Shown here: positions 1-7,294 of the stretch, piece by piece
Numbering within the stretch: position 1 is the stretch's first letter
How the letters are laid out: each line of letters starts with the position of its first letter
Program-made: the position numbers and the translations under genes
The notes under the pieces: model-generated
What the model saw: only the letters and a program-made list of their open reading frames with translations
Database searches by the model: none
Told to the model about the DNA's origin: nothing
Assembly (NCBI GenBank): GCA_023511615.1
Contig: JAIMBL010000015.1
Span: 1 to 42,714, forward strand
Reading direction: 5' to 3'
Length of the DNA: 42,714 nucleotides
Origin: Leptolyngbyaceae cyanobacterium HOT.MB2.61
GTDB taxonomy: Bacteria; Cyanobacteriota; Cyanobacteriia; Leptolyngbyales; Leptolyngbyaceae

Positions 1-114
1 AGTTCCAGCGAGTTTCAAGATGTAACCATCAACCTTCTCAAAGCTCGTGAAATACTTTTTCAGCAAGCCCTAATTAGTCTTTCCAAAGGTGACAATCCTA
101 AAATTAAGCTGTGA
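1..114 (+). CDS. C-terminal end of an unidentified protein (partial)
   Basis: An open frame enters from the left edge and stops at TGA 112-114, giving 37 residues ending in GDNPKIKL. The visible part is probably helical (LLKAREILFQQALISL) and has no diagnostic motif, so the family cannot be named. It converges on the glycosyltransferase gene, whose stop lies 8 bp further on. It could be a fortuitous open frame. Confidence 0.4.
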   Translation, partial: SSSEFQDVTINLLKAREILFQQALISLSKGDNPKIKL

Positions 115-121
115 TATAGCA

Positions 122-1021
122 CTAGTTTTTCCTGGAAATTAACTGCTTCAATCGAATTCGCTGATGTTTAGGAATCAAGAAAATGATGACTGAGATAATC
201 AGAAACTTAAGTAGAAGTTGATAAATATAGAGCCCGATTCCAACGATACCCATCATTTCCCGATAGTAGTTGAGATGAGCTTTCCAGTAATGGGGTGATT
301 TGATTGAAAATCGCTCTTTCCAAATGTCAATTGGGGAGCGATCGCCACTCATCCAGGAAATAGGGGGATGATCATCTTTGCATAGAGCGATCGCCTCTCC
401 AAAAATCAGCAATTTGTAGCCCTTACGTTTTGCCTGGTGAGTATAAACCACATCCCCATAATAGTGAGGACACCATTGAGCTTTGGGATAGCCAATGGAT
501 TCTACAACCCTTTTAGGAATACAAACAAAATTTCCAGCCAATCCATCGCACTCCAGAACAGACCCTTTTGCAGCATGAAGATGGGTAATTTGAACACCTT
601 TACAAATGATCCCACCGTAACTTGGGCGATTAGTTGCTGGATCGAAGGACTGCCCCCCCGCAATGACGGCTGGGTCTGCCTTGCATTTCTCAACCAGGGT
701 TTGGATGGCACCGGGCTGAGGATAGCAATCATCATTCAACCAAATCAGAAACTCAGCTCCCTGGTCGATCGCATATTCCATCCCTTTGCGAATAGCACCC
801 GTCCACCACAGGTTGCCATCTCCTTTCAAGACCACCACTTCTGGGTAGCAGGATGCGATGGCGGCCTCAGTGCCATCGGTTGAACCGTCATCAACCACCA
901 CAACCGTGTACTGGATCAAGATCCCCTGCTGATTCAGTACGTCCAGGCAAGCCAGCGTCGTTTGCCTGCGGTTGTGAGCTGGAATGATGATATAGACTGG
1001 GGCTTTTGAGTTGGGATTCAT
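122..1021 (-). CDS. Family 2 glycosyltransferase
   Basis: 299 residues. The N-terminus is a GT-A Rossmann-like nucleotide-sugar binding fold: IIIPAHNRR at about 10-19, VVVVDDGSTDGT at about 40-51, and an acidic metal-binding motif WLNDDC near 94-99. Rhamnosyltransferase-like family 2 enzymes have this layout. The C-terminus (about 260-285) is hydrophobic and may anchor the enzyme at the membrane. It is the last gene of a minus-strand polysaccharide cluster, 43 bp after the family 4 glycosyltransferase, and probably adds one sugar to the exported polymer. The donor and acceptor cannot be read from sequence. The start at 1021 has no clear Shine-Dalgarno and lies inside a 25-bp tandem duplication that also duplicates the ATG in another frame. 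Confidence 0.9.
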   Translation of the reverse strand: MNPNSKAPVYIIIPAHNRRQTTLACLDVLNQQGILIQYTVVVVDDGSTDGTEAAIASCYPEVVVLKGDGNLWWTGAIRKGMEYAIDQGAEFLIWLNDDCYPQPGAIQTLVEKCKADPAVIAGGQSFDPATNRPSYGGIICKGVQITHLHAAKGSVLECDGLAGNFVCIPKRVVESIGYPKAQWCPHYYGDVVYTHQAKRKGYKLLIFGEAIALCKDDHPPISWMSGDRSPIDIWKERFSIKSPHYWKAHLNYYREMMGIVGIGLYIYQLLLKFLIISVIIFLIPKHQRIRLKQLISRKN

Positions 1022-1056
1022 ACAGGTTTGGTGAGTTGGGATTCATACAGGTTTGG
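1007..1056. repeat. Exact 25-bp tandem duplication over a start codon
   Basis: Positions 1007-1031 and 1032-1056 are identical. The unit contains the start codon of the family 2 glycosyltransferase (ATG at 1019-1021, minus strand) and the bases before it. The upstream copy has its own ATG at 1044-1046, which is out of frame because 25 is not a multiple of 3. Confidence 0.9.
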
Positions 1057-1064
1057 GCAATTCT

Positions 1065-2312
1065 TCAAAGTAGTTCTTCGAATAAACGACTGTAGCGTTG
1101 GGCCTGCAATTCCAGGGGAAAACACTTTTCTGCACGGGTACGGGCAGCCATCGCTAACTTTCTGTTTCGCTCCAGATCATTCACTACCCACACCATACCC
1201 CGTACCAGATCTTGAATCTCAAAGGGCTGGGCGAGGTAGCCGTTGATTTGATGCTCAATCATATCGGGCATCCCACCGATATTGAAGGCAAGGCAGGGTA
1301 CGCCACAGGCAAGAGCTTCTATGACCGTGTTGGGCAAATTATCTTGCAGAGACGGAGCTACAAACAAATTCACGGCTGAGTAGGCTAGAACTAATGAGAG
1401 GTCATCTTTTAAGGTGCCCAAATAATGAACAGGGATGGGTAAATCGATCGTGTTTCCCTGGGCACTGGGCTTGGGTGTGCCGTAAACAACTAGTTCAATT
1501 TTTTCCTGCCACTTCGGAGGTAGTTGCCGTAAGGCTTCCTGCAAAAGGAAGAATCCCTTGCGGCGATCGCTATCAAAGCTGGCGGCTCCTGCTAAGACCA
1601 GACGTTTATCAGGTGGCAAACGCAATAAAGAACGGGCAACCTGGCGGTCAACTGGTTGATAAATATTCAAATCGATGCCATAGGGGATGATTTCAACCCG
1701 GTAGTTTTTCAAAAGACTACTGGCCTGAACACAGTTGGCTAACCATTGGCTTGGAGTCACAATCGTTAAGTTTAAGTTTTTCCAGGCTGTCGCTTTACGC
1801 TTCCAGATCCAGCGGGACAGATCCCACTCCCGGTTACTGCCCAGTTGGGGACAGGCACCACAGGATTGGATGTAGCGATCGCACATTTGGGCATAATGGC
1901 AGCCACCTGTAAAGGCCCACATATCGTGTAATGTCCAGACAAGGGGTTGCTCCAACTGAGCCAGCGTTTCAATTTGTAAGTAACCCGCCCCGACCCAATG
2001 CAAGTTAAGAATATCGGGCTTTATTTCCTTGACTCTGCCTGAAACCCCATCCGGCAACCACTGGCAGGAAAAAGATGTTCCCTGACGTTTGGGATACATC
2101 TTCAAGGGCAAATAGTCGAAGGAGTATCTAACTTTTGCAAAATCCCGCCGAAAGTTGGGAGGTGGAGATAGTACAGTCAAATCCGCACTCGATTTAACTT
2201 GAACGAGCATTTGAGAAGTCAGATTCAATCGTTGCAGTCCCTGATGGAGCCGATAGGCCGATCGCGCCGCCCCTCCTTCAATATCTGATGTACTGAGTAG
2301 CAGAACCTTCAT
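1065..2312 (-). CDS. Family 4 glycosyltransferase
   Basis: 415 residues with a GT-B fold. The N-terminal half starts MKVLLLSTSDIEGGAARSA and has the Cys/His-rich stretch GGCHYAQMC...CGACPQL (about 135-157) typical of a WcaC-like subgroup of colanic acid and exopolysaccharide enzymes. The C-terminal half carries the family 4 core: LVLAGAASFDSDRRKG, then FVAPSLQDNLPNTVIEALACG with the conserved nucleotide-sugar binding glutamate, then GGMPDMIEHQINGYL. It probably transfers a hexose from a nucleotide donor at the cytoplasmic face of the membrane. Its start overlaps the methyltransferase stop by 4 nt (2309-2312), so the two are likely translationally coupled. Confidence 0.93.
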   Translation of the reverse strand: MKVLLLSTSDIEGGAARSAYRLHQGLQRLNLTSQMLVQVKSSADLTVLSPPPNFRRDFAKVRYSFDYLPLKMYPKRQGTSFSCQWLPDGVSGRVKEIKPDILNLHWVGAGYLQIETLAQLEQPLVWTLHDMWAFTGGCHYAQMCDRYIQSCGACPQLGSNREWDLSRWIWKRKATAWKNLNLTIVTPSQWLANCVQASSLLKNYRVEIIPYGIDLNIYQPVDRQVARSLLRLPPDKRLVLAGAASFDSDRRKGFFLLQEALRQLPPKWQEKIELVVYGTPKPSAQGNTIDLPIPVHYLGTLKDDLSLVLAYSAVNLFVAPSLQDNLPNTVIEALACGVPCLAFNIGGMPDMIEHQINGYLAQPFEIQDLVRGMVWVVNDLERNRKLAMAARTRAEKCFPLELQAQRYSRLFEELL

Positions 2313-3166
2313 TGGAATAACCGACGCAACTTCCGTAAACCGCGATGAATTCTATTCCTGTCTCTCGCTGTAATTTCTAGCAGTGGAAATAGGATTCTAG
2401 ACCAATATTCGAGTAGCCGAATCCTGTGCCAGTTCGGTGGTTGATCATTCACTTTCTGGTAGATGTGAATATGCTCAAACTGACAGAACCCACAATATTT
2501 CAGCCCCATCATTCCAGCAAACAGGCTAAAGGTATGTCGAAAATGGAATGTACCAGGCAAATGACATTTAATATAGGGATAGAAGCAATTGGCAATAATT
2601 AAAAATCCATTTATATCAATCACCTGAGCTATGTTGGATAACAGAATTAATGGATCAAAAACATGCTCTAAAACGTCTGTACAAATAACACAATCATAGA
2701 ACCGAGCAAGCGTAGCAATGAATCTAATCTGTGAATAATTTCTAATTCTGTGAAACGACAGTTTACTGGGGTATGGTTCATAAATATCAATAGAAATTTC
2801 GCTTCTGGCATCCGCAACCAATCGAGCCAGAGCACCAAAGCCACCACCGTAATCCAGTACAGAGAAAATCGACTCTCGTTGCGCAATCCAATGGGCGATC
2901 GCCTGCCGATGCTGGCGAGACATTTCGTCCTGTTCAGTGAAAAGACCGTTTAATAACCAGACAGGATGCTCATAGTAACGTTTCATTTTGTCTGGGTCGA
3001 ACTGTTGATTATCACAGCCCAAATCGTTCCAAACCTTATCCATCAGCCGCCAGATATCCTGAAGCTCAGGAAAACCATCCGGCAGTTCAGAAAGCAGATT
3101 AGCTAGCTCTTGCCTGTCTATATGAGTGAGAAGTGATTCATCAATTTCTTCGTTTAGGATTTTCAT
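2309..3166 (-). CDS. Class I SAM-dependent methyltransferase
   Basis: 285 residues. The SAM-binding motif I is LDYGGGFGALARLV (about 104-117), the acidic end of the second strand is IDIYEPYP, and the motif ICTDVLEHVFDP (about 160-171) is the usual post-motif of Methyltransf_11/23-type enzymes. About 95 residues precede the fold. In this cluster it may methylate a sugar of the exported chain; terminal methylation is a known stop signal in Wzm/Wzt O-antigen systems, but that role here is inference. It overlaps the downstream glycosyltransferase by 4 nt. Upstream is a 181-bp gap holding a repeat B copy between it and the ABC ATPase. Confidence 0.85.
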   Translation of the reverse strand: MKILNEEIDESLLTHIDRQELANLLSELPDGFPELQDIWRLMDKVWNDLGCDNQQFDPDKMKRYYEHPVWLLNGLFTEQDEMSRQHRQAIAHWIAQRESIFSVLDYGGGFGALARLVADARSEISIDIYEPYPSKLSFHRIRNYSQIRFIATLARFYDCVICTDVLEHVFDPLILLSNIAQVIDINGFLIIANCFYPYIKCHLPGTFHFRHTFSLFAGMMGLKYCGFCQFEHIHIYQKVNDQPPNWHRIRLLEYWSRILFPLLEITARDRNRIHRGLRKLRRLFQ

Positions 3167-3206
3167 TGTGTCTTTTACAGAAAGAAGCCATTCGGATTAT
3201 TAATTC

Positions 3207-3337
3207 TTACTAAAGAACTGGGTTCTTCCGGCTTGCCAACGAAAGAGTAACGTAAGTACTCTTTCATCCAAAACAGAATCCCTGGAATATTGATTTTATT
3301 TCGGTGATCAGCATCGCTGATCACCGAACTTCCAGGA
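3207..3337 (+). repeat. Repeat family B, copy 1 (two-hairpin MITE-like element)
   Basis: About 130 bp that align along their whole length with the reverse complement of 11341-11474. It contains two hairpins: GAAAGAGTA (3240-3248) pairs with TACTCTTTC (3256-3264), and TCGGTGATCAGC (3300-3311) pairs perfectly with 3315-3326 around a 3-nt loop. It has no coding capacity. It sits between the ABC ATPase and methyltransferase genes, inside what looks like one transcription unit, so the hairpins could cause partial termination or RNA processing. No T-run follows the stem on the minus strand, so it is not a canonical terminator. Confidence 0.8.
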
Positions 3338-3347
3338 GAACCAAGAA

Positions 3348-4637
3348 CTATTTGATCTTCCAGGGTAAATCAATCATGACAACACCGATATGGTCATGAC
3401 GCTGGTATTTTGCCAGTTTCGTTCCGGTTTCATTAACTCTAAACATAATCGTGTTTTCATGATAGTCATACATTTGAACCATTGGCTCATGGGCTGCTAA
3501 TTTGAGCAGGTAGGAACCTGGCATCAGGAACATTCCTGGAACTTGGACAGAAGCTTGATAGCAACCAGGATGGCGAATGCCAAAACTATCAGGATCGCAG
3601 TCAGATTGAAGGGTGGTGAAAACGGGTCTTCCATCACTTGTGAGAATGTGAATTGTCAGTTCTACGTTTTTGACCGTTTTTCTTACCTCATAACTTAAGT
3701 TGATATAAAACGGGTAACGTACATCTACTTCTGAAGAATGCTCCCCTTCGTGATTGGCGATCGCCACCTCTCGAAAAAAAACGATTTTATTTAATTGTTT
3801 AATTTGCTCCAACGAATACAACTGCTTATACGCCGTATTCTCAGCATCTGAAGTTAAATATTGTAAGACGACAGCGTTAATATCACCCAATCCAACAAGT
3901 TTTCCCTGGCTTAAATAGATTCCTTTTGTGCAAAGCTGAGTAATGGTTCCCATATTGTGGCTGACGAATAAAACCGTTCGTCCCTCGTTTTTTGCCACAT
4001 CTTCCATCTTGCCCAAACACTTCTTTTGAAACTGGGCATCTCCGACTGCCAGCACTTCATCCACTATTAGAATTTCCGGCTCTAAATGGGCAGCGACGGC
4101 AAATGCTAACCGCACATACATGCCAGAGGAGTAGTGTTTTACAGGGGTATCCAGGAATTTTTCAACCTCAGCAAAAGCAACAATCTCATCAAACTTACGT
4201 TTGATCTCCGCCTTTGTCATGCCCAGAATTGCCCCATTGAGAAAAATATTTTCTCGCCCGGTCAGTTCCGAGTGAAAGCCTGTACCCACTTCCAGAAGAC
4301 TGGCGACCCTGCCGCGAATCGCAATGCGTCCGGTTGTAGGTTCGGTGATACGGCTGAGAATCTTGAGTAGGGTAGACTTTCCCGCTCCGTTGCGACCAAT
4401 AATGCCGACGCGATCGCCCTGTTTTACCTCAAACGAGACTTCCTTCAACGCCCAGAACTCCTCATAATTGGGTGCGGCTGGATGGAATGGGCGGGGAGAA
4501 AAGGGATTGAGCTGGCGCAGCAGTGATTTCGCCCCCTTTGCTATCACATCCCGCAGGGCAACGTAGCGTTCCGGTCGCTGATGCTTCAGCAAGTAACGCT
4601 TACCTAGATTCTCAACATAGATCACAGTATCAGGCAT
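3348..4637 (-). CDS. Polysaccharide ABC exporter, ATP-binding subunit (Wzt type)
   Basis: 429 residues. The nucleotide-binding domain spans about 1-265: Walker A GRNGAGKST (81-89), signature YSSGMYVRLAFAVA, Walker B LIVDEVLAVGD and switch FVSHNMGTI. After it comes a C-terminal beta-rich domain (about 285-429). Such a domain in Wzt proteins recognises the finished, often end-modified, polysaccharide before export. It pairs with the permease encoded 17 bp upstream and should work at the inner membrane to export an O-antigen or exopolysaccharide chain. The extra domain and the adjacent methyltransferase suggest substrate-end recognition (inference from the family). Confidence 0.93.
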   Translation of the reverse strand: MPDTVIYVENLGKRYLLKHQRPERYVALRDVIAKGAKSLLRQLNPFSPRPFHPAAPNYEEFWALKEVSFEVKQGDRVGIIGRNGAGKSTLLKILSRITEPTTGRIAIRGRVASLLEVGTGFHSELTGRENIFLNGAILGMTKAEIKRKFDEIVAFAEVEKFLDTPVKHYSSGMYVRLAFAVAAHLEPEILIVDEVLAVGDAQFQKKCLGKMEDVAKNEGRTVLFVSHNMGTITQLCTKGIYLSQGKLVGLGDINAVVLQYLTSDAENTAYKQLYSLEQIKQLNKIVFFREVAIANHEGEHSSEVDVRYPFYINLSYEVRKTVKNVELTIHILTSDGRPVFTTLQSDCDPDSFGIRHPGCYQASVQVPGMFLMPGSYLLKLAAHEPMVQMYDYHENTIMFRVNETGTKLAKYQRHDHIGVVMIDLPWKIK

Positions 4638-4654
4638 GGGGCGTTAGTTCTGGC

Positions 4655-5485
4655 TCAAATGACATCGGCAAATGTACGTTCCATTCGGCGGAAATACCAG
4701 ATACCGCTGACCAGCACCAGCAGTACCAGCGTATTTGACAACAGAAATCCAGCCCAATCAATTTGGGTTCTTCCTCCCAAAATTGCCCAGCGAAATCCAT
4801 CGATTACACCTACCATTGGGTTGAGGGAATAGAGCAGACGCCACTGCTCTGGCACAATGCTACTGCTAAATCCAACCGGGGAAATGTACAGCCCAAATTG
4901 CACAATAAACGGCACAATGTAGCGAAAGTCACGGTATTGCACGTTCAGCGCTGCTAACCATAACCCAGTCCCAATCGCTGCTGCAAAGGCAATGAGAATA
5001 AACAGCGGTAAAGTCAAAATTCGCCAGTCGGGGATGAAATTGTAGTAAGCCATTAACCCCAGCAAAATCATGCCAGAGATCAAAAAATCAACAAAGCTGA
5101 CAATAACGGCACTGGCAGGAATAATTAACCGGGGAAAATAAATTTTGGAAATCAAATTGGCATTGATGATTAAACTGTTACTACATTCTGAGAGGGCATT
5201 GGCAAAGAATTGCCAGGGCAGCATTGCCGCAAATACCAGAATCGGATAGGGCGCACCTTCGGAAGGTAAGTTTGCCAGAGTACCAAAGACAATGGTGAAA
5301 ACCACCATTGTCAGAAAGGGACGAATGAGTGCCCAGGCAATGCCGATCGCCGTTTGTTTGTAGCGAACCAGGATGTCTCGCCAGGACAGAAAGTAAAACA
5401 ATTCCCGGTAGTGCCAGAGGTCTTTCCAATACTGGCTCTCCGAACGACCAGCTTCGATAATGAATTCTTTAGGAGACGAACGCAT
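4655..5485 (-). CDS. Polysaccharide ABC exporter, permease subunit (Wzm type)
   Basis: 276 residues with about six membrane segments, among them LTMVVFTIVFGTLA, FVDFLISGMILLGLMAYY, LFILIAFAAAIGTGLWLAAL and TLVLLVLVSGIWYF. The motif LNVQYRDFRYIVPFIVQFGLY followed by ISPVGF and LNPMVGVIDGFRW is typical of ABC-2 type Wzm/KpsM/TagG permeases. It is the first gene of the minus-strand cluster permease-ATPase-methyltransferase-GT4-GT2 and forms the channel with the ATPase. The start codon follows a stretch with GGAG (on the minus strand, just before 5485), which supports it. Confidence 0.93.
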   Translation of the reverse strand: MRSSPKEFIIEAGRSESQYWKDLWHYRELFYFLSWRDILVRYKQTAIGIAWALIRPFLTMVVFTIVFGTLANLPSEGAPYPILVFAAMLPWQFFANALSECSNSLIINANLISKIYFPRLIIPASAVIVSFVDFLISGMILLGLMAYYNFIPDWRILTLPLFILIAFAAAIGTGLWLAALNVQYRDFRYIVPFIVQFGLYISPVGFSSSIVPEQWRLLYSLNPMVGVIDGFRWAILGGRTQIDWAGFLLSNTLVLLVLVSGIWYFRRMERTFADVI

Positions 5486-5622
5486 GGGGCAACCACTCCT
5501 TGCTGGGGCTAATTGTCAGAGTTCCCCAGGACAAGGAAGGAGCGATCGCGTCGAAGATCTGGATTTTCTGATATAATTCCGGGGATTTTATTCCGGGGAT
5601 TTTGCGGAATACGCATCGGCAC

Positions 5623-5886
5623 ATGACACGTAGTAGACAATCTGATTCGCCTGACAGGATAGATATTCTGATTGATCAGGTCGGTTATTTAACTGAGGTC
5701 ATCACTGTCGGATTTCAGGATTTTCGAGCGGAGTTAGCTGAGTTAAAGGAAATCACCAGACAGCAGGCTGAGACTGCCAGACAGCAGGCTGAAACTGCCA
5801 AACAACAAGCCGAATCTGTTGCTAGATTGATCGGGATTATGGAAACTCTGCTTCAAAATAACAGAGGAACTTTCCCCTCAGGTTAA
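5623..5886 (+). CDS. Small coiled-coil protein with 7-residue repeats
   Basis: 87 residues from ATG 5623; an upstream in-frame TTG at 5602 would give 94. The C-terminal half contains near-identical 7-residue units (RQQAETA, RQQAETA, KQQAESV) encoded by 21-nt tandem DNA repeats, flanked by hydrophobic heptads. It should form a parallel coiled coil. There is no transmembrane segment and no known domain. Small proteins of this kind are common in cyanobacteria and are of unknown function. It is divergent from the permease gene, and a hairpin follows the stop. Confidence 0.6.
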   Translation: MTRSRQSDSPDRIDILIDQVGYLTEVITVGFQDFRAELAELKEITRQQAETARQQAETAKQQAESVARLIGIMETLLQNNRGTFPSG

Positions 5887-5904
5887 ATTTTAGGGCAAAA
5901 AACT

Positions 5905-5934
5905 AGAAGCCAGAAACCTTATCTTCTGGCTTCT
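5905..5934 (+). terminator. Hairpin after the coiled-coil gene
   Basis: AGAAGCCAGAA (5905-5915) pairs perfectly with 5924-5934 around an 8-nt loop, 18 bp after the stop at 5886. The bases that follow are pyrimidine-rich but not a clean T-run. The right arm is made of heptamer repeat DNA (CTTCTGG units), so it may be a repeat by-product acting as a terminator. Confidence 0.45.
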
Positions 5935-6003
5935 GGCTCCTATCTTTATTCCGATCTTCAATTGAGAAAGATGCCCCTGGGTAGACGCACTAAACTTGAC
6001 GCA

Positions 6004-6573
6004 CTAAACTTTAGGATTACTTAATTTGAGGAGATTAGACCGCTTCTGCAAATCTGCTTTACAAGTATTCAAAATCCGGTAGTCATTCTGGCTGATGCTG
6101 GAGATGCGATGGAGGCCCTGCAAACCTACTTTTTCTGAGCCCCCTCCAGTGGCAGCAACATTAGAACTCCGTTCTAAGGCGATGTTAAACGGATTGGTGC
6201 TGTGATCATAACTGTTGACAACGGTAAGCGCAAGCTGATTTCCCTTAAATGAACCAGCCGCACAGTCAAAGGAGGAGCGGGGCATATAAAGCGCGCCCAC
6301 AACCTTGCCCCGATTGACCTCAAACACAAAGTAGCCCTTTCCGATCTGCTCTGGCTTGGGGGACTGCCCGTAAAGATAGACTCCGTCTGGCAAAGTGGCA
6401 GCCGGTGCAGAAACTGCAGAAACTTGACGGGGTAATTTGGGTTCAGGTTGCGCGATCGCTGGTAAACCCCTGACTGCAACACCAACTGCCAGCGTACTGA
6501 CCAGAAGCCCACTCAGATAGGTCAAGTTAAAAAACTGAGATAAATTGTGATTTGAACGTTGGTTTCTCATCAT
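6004..6573 (-). CDS. Secreted hypothetical protein
   Basis: 189 residues. The N-terminus has basic residues, then the hydrophobic run YLSGLLVSTLAVGVAVRGL and the likely signal-peptidase site AIAQP (about 39-43), so the protein is probably exported to the periplasm. The mature part has the stretch DGVYLYGQSPKPEQIGKGYF (about 63-82) and the segment GALYMPRSSFDCAAGSF, with a second cysteine near the C-terminus (ILNTCKADLQ) that could form a disulphide. This type of protein is conserved in cyanobacteria but its function is unknown to me. It is monocistronic, with neighbours far away on both sides. Confidence 0.75.
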   Translation of the reverse strand: MMRNQRSNHNLSQFFNLTYLSGLLVSTLAVGVAVRGLPAIAQPEPKLPRQVSAVSAPAATLPDGVYLYGQSPKPEQIGKGYFVFEVNRGKVVGALYMPRSSFDCAAGSFKGNQLALTVVNSYDHSTNPFNIALERSSNVAATGGGSEKVGLQGLHRISSISQNDYRILNTCKADLQKRSNLLKLSNPKV

Positions 6574-7294
6574 AAGTTCTGAAATTTATTGAAAAAGCTT
6601 TGAAATAGAAATTTTAGAAAGGAGCGAATCTAGAAAACATGGAAACCCCAAAAGTGGGCACATCTGCCAACACTAGCGCCGGGCCCTGGATTTCAAGGCA
6701 AATTCCTCAAGCCCATCAGACTGGACAGGGAACACCTCTGTGAAGAACGCACAGTCGGCTACAAGTTCGTTTGGTACTATTCCGGAGACATTAGAAGATT
6801 ATGACACTTCAGAAAGAGTTGCCTCATCCATCCGACTTACCTGACTGGGTGATTCCACGTAACTTTTGGCAGATGTTCTTCATAACTTCCCGGTTTCCAT
6901 TCCTGGAGTAGGAAGAAGATTGCAAAGAACAAAAACTTTATCTAGCCTGCTTATTCTCTATCAAACCATCAAATAAAGGCTCTTGCAATTACGTTTAGTG
7001 ACAAGTTTGGCAAAGAGAGGCGTAGGAGAATTTACGGAGCTCGCAAAAGTAAGACCTTAGTAAAGGTGATGATAATAGCGCCAGCTGCTATCATTTCAGA
7101 TTTAAGAAGCATTGTGATCTGGCATTCCTTCTGAAAAGAATTGTGGGGCCTTCAGGCAGGATGGGTACTATTCAAGTAAGAAGGAACATGTTCGGTTGGT
7201 TGGGGTCGTCTACCATCAGAGCGATCGCTCACATTGTGTCGGAGAATAAAAGGTCTTCACTTAGCCTCCGCCTGATCCCGATTCTGCAGCTTAC
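6574..7294. other. 721-bp intergenic region
   Basis: This is the divergent control region between the secreted hypothetical and the CHASE2-GGDEF-EAL gene. Two short open frames occur on the plus strand: 6639-6743 (34 codons, beginning METPKVG, with AAAGGAG 14 nt upstream, which is too far for an ideal Shine-Dalgarno) and 6801-6911 (36 codons, beginning MTLQKELPH). Neither resembles a known protein. No long repeat or strong terminator was seen. Confidence 0.4.

Noticed and set aside
437-883. 148-codon plus-strand frame
   Set aside because: It lies wholly antisense to the family 2 glycosyltransferase, which has clear motifs; no domain in the antisense product.
6639-6911. RiPP precursor-like short frames
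   Set aside because: No modification enzyme or transporter nearby, no leader motif, and the ribosome site is too distant.
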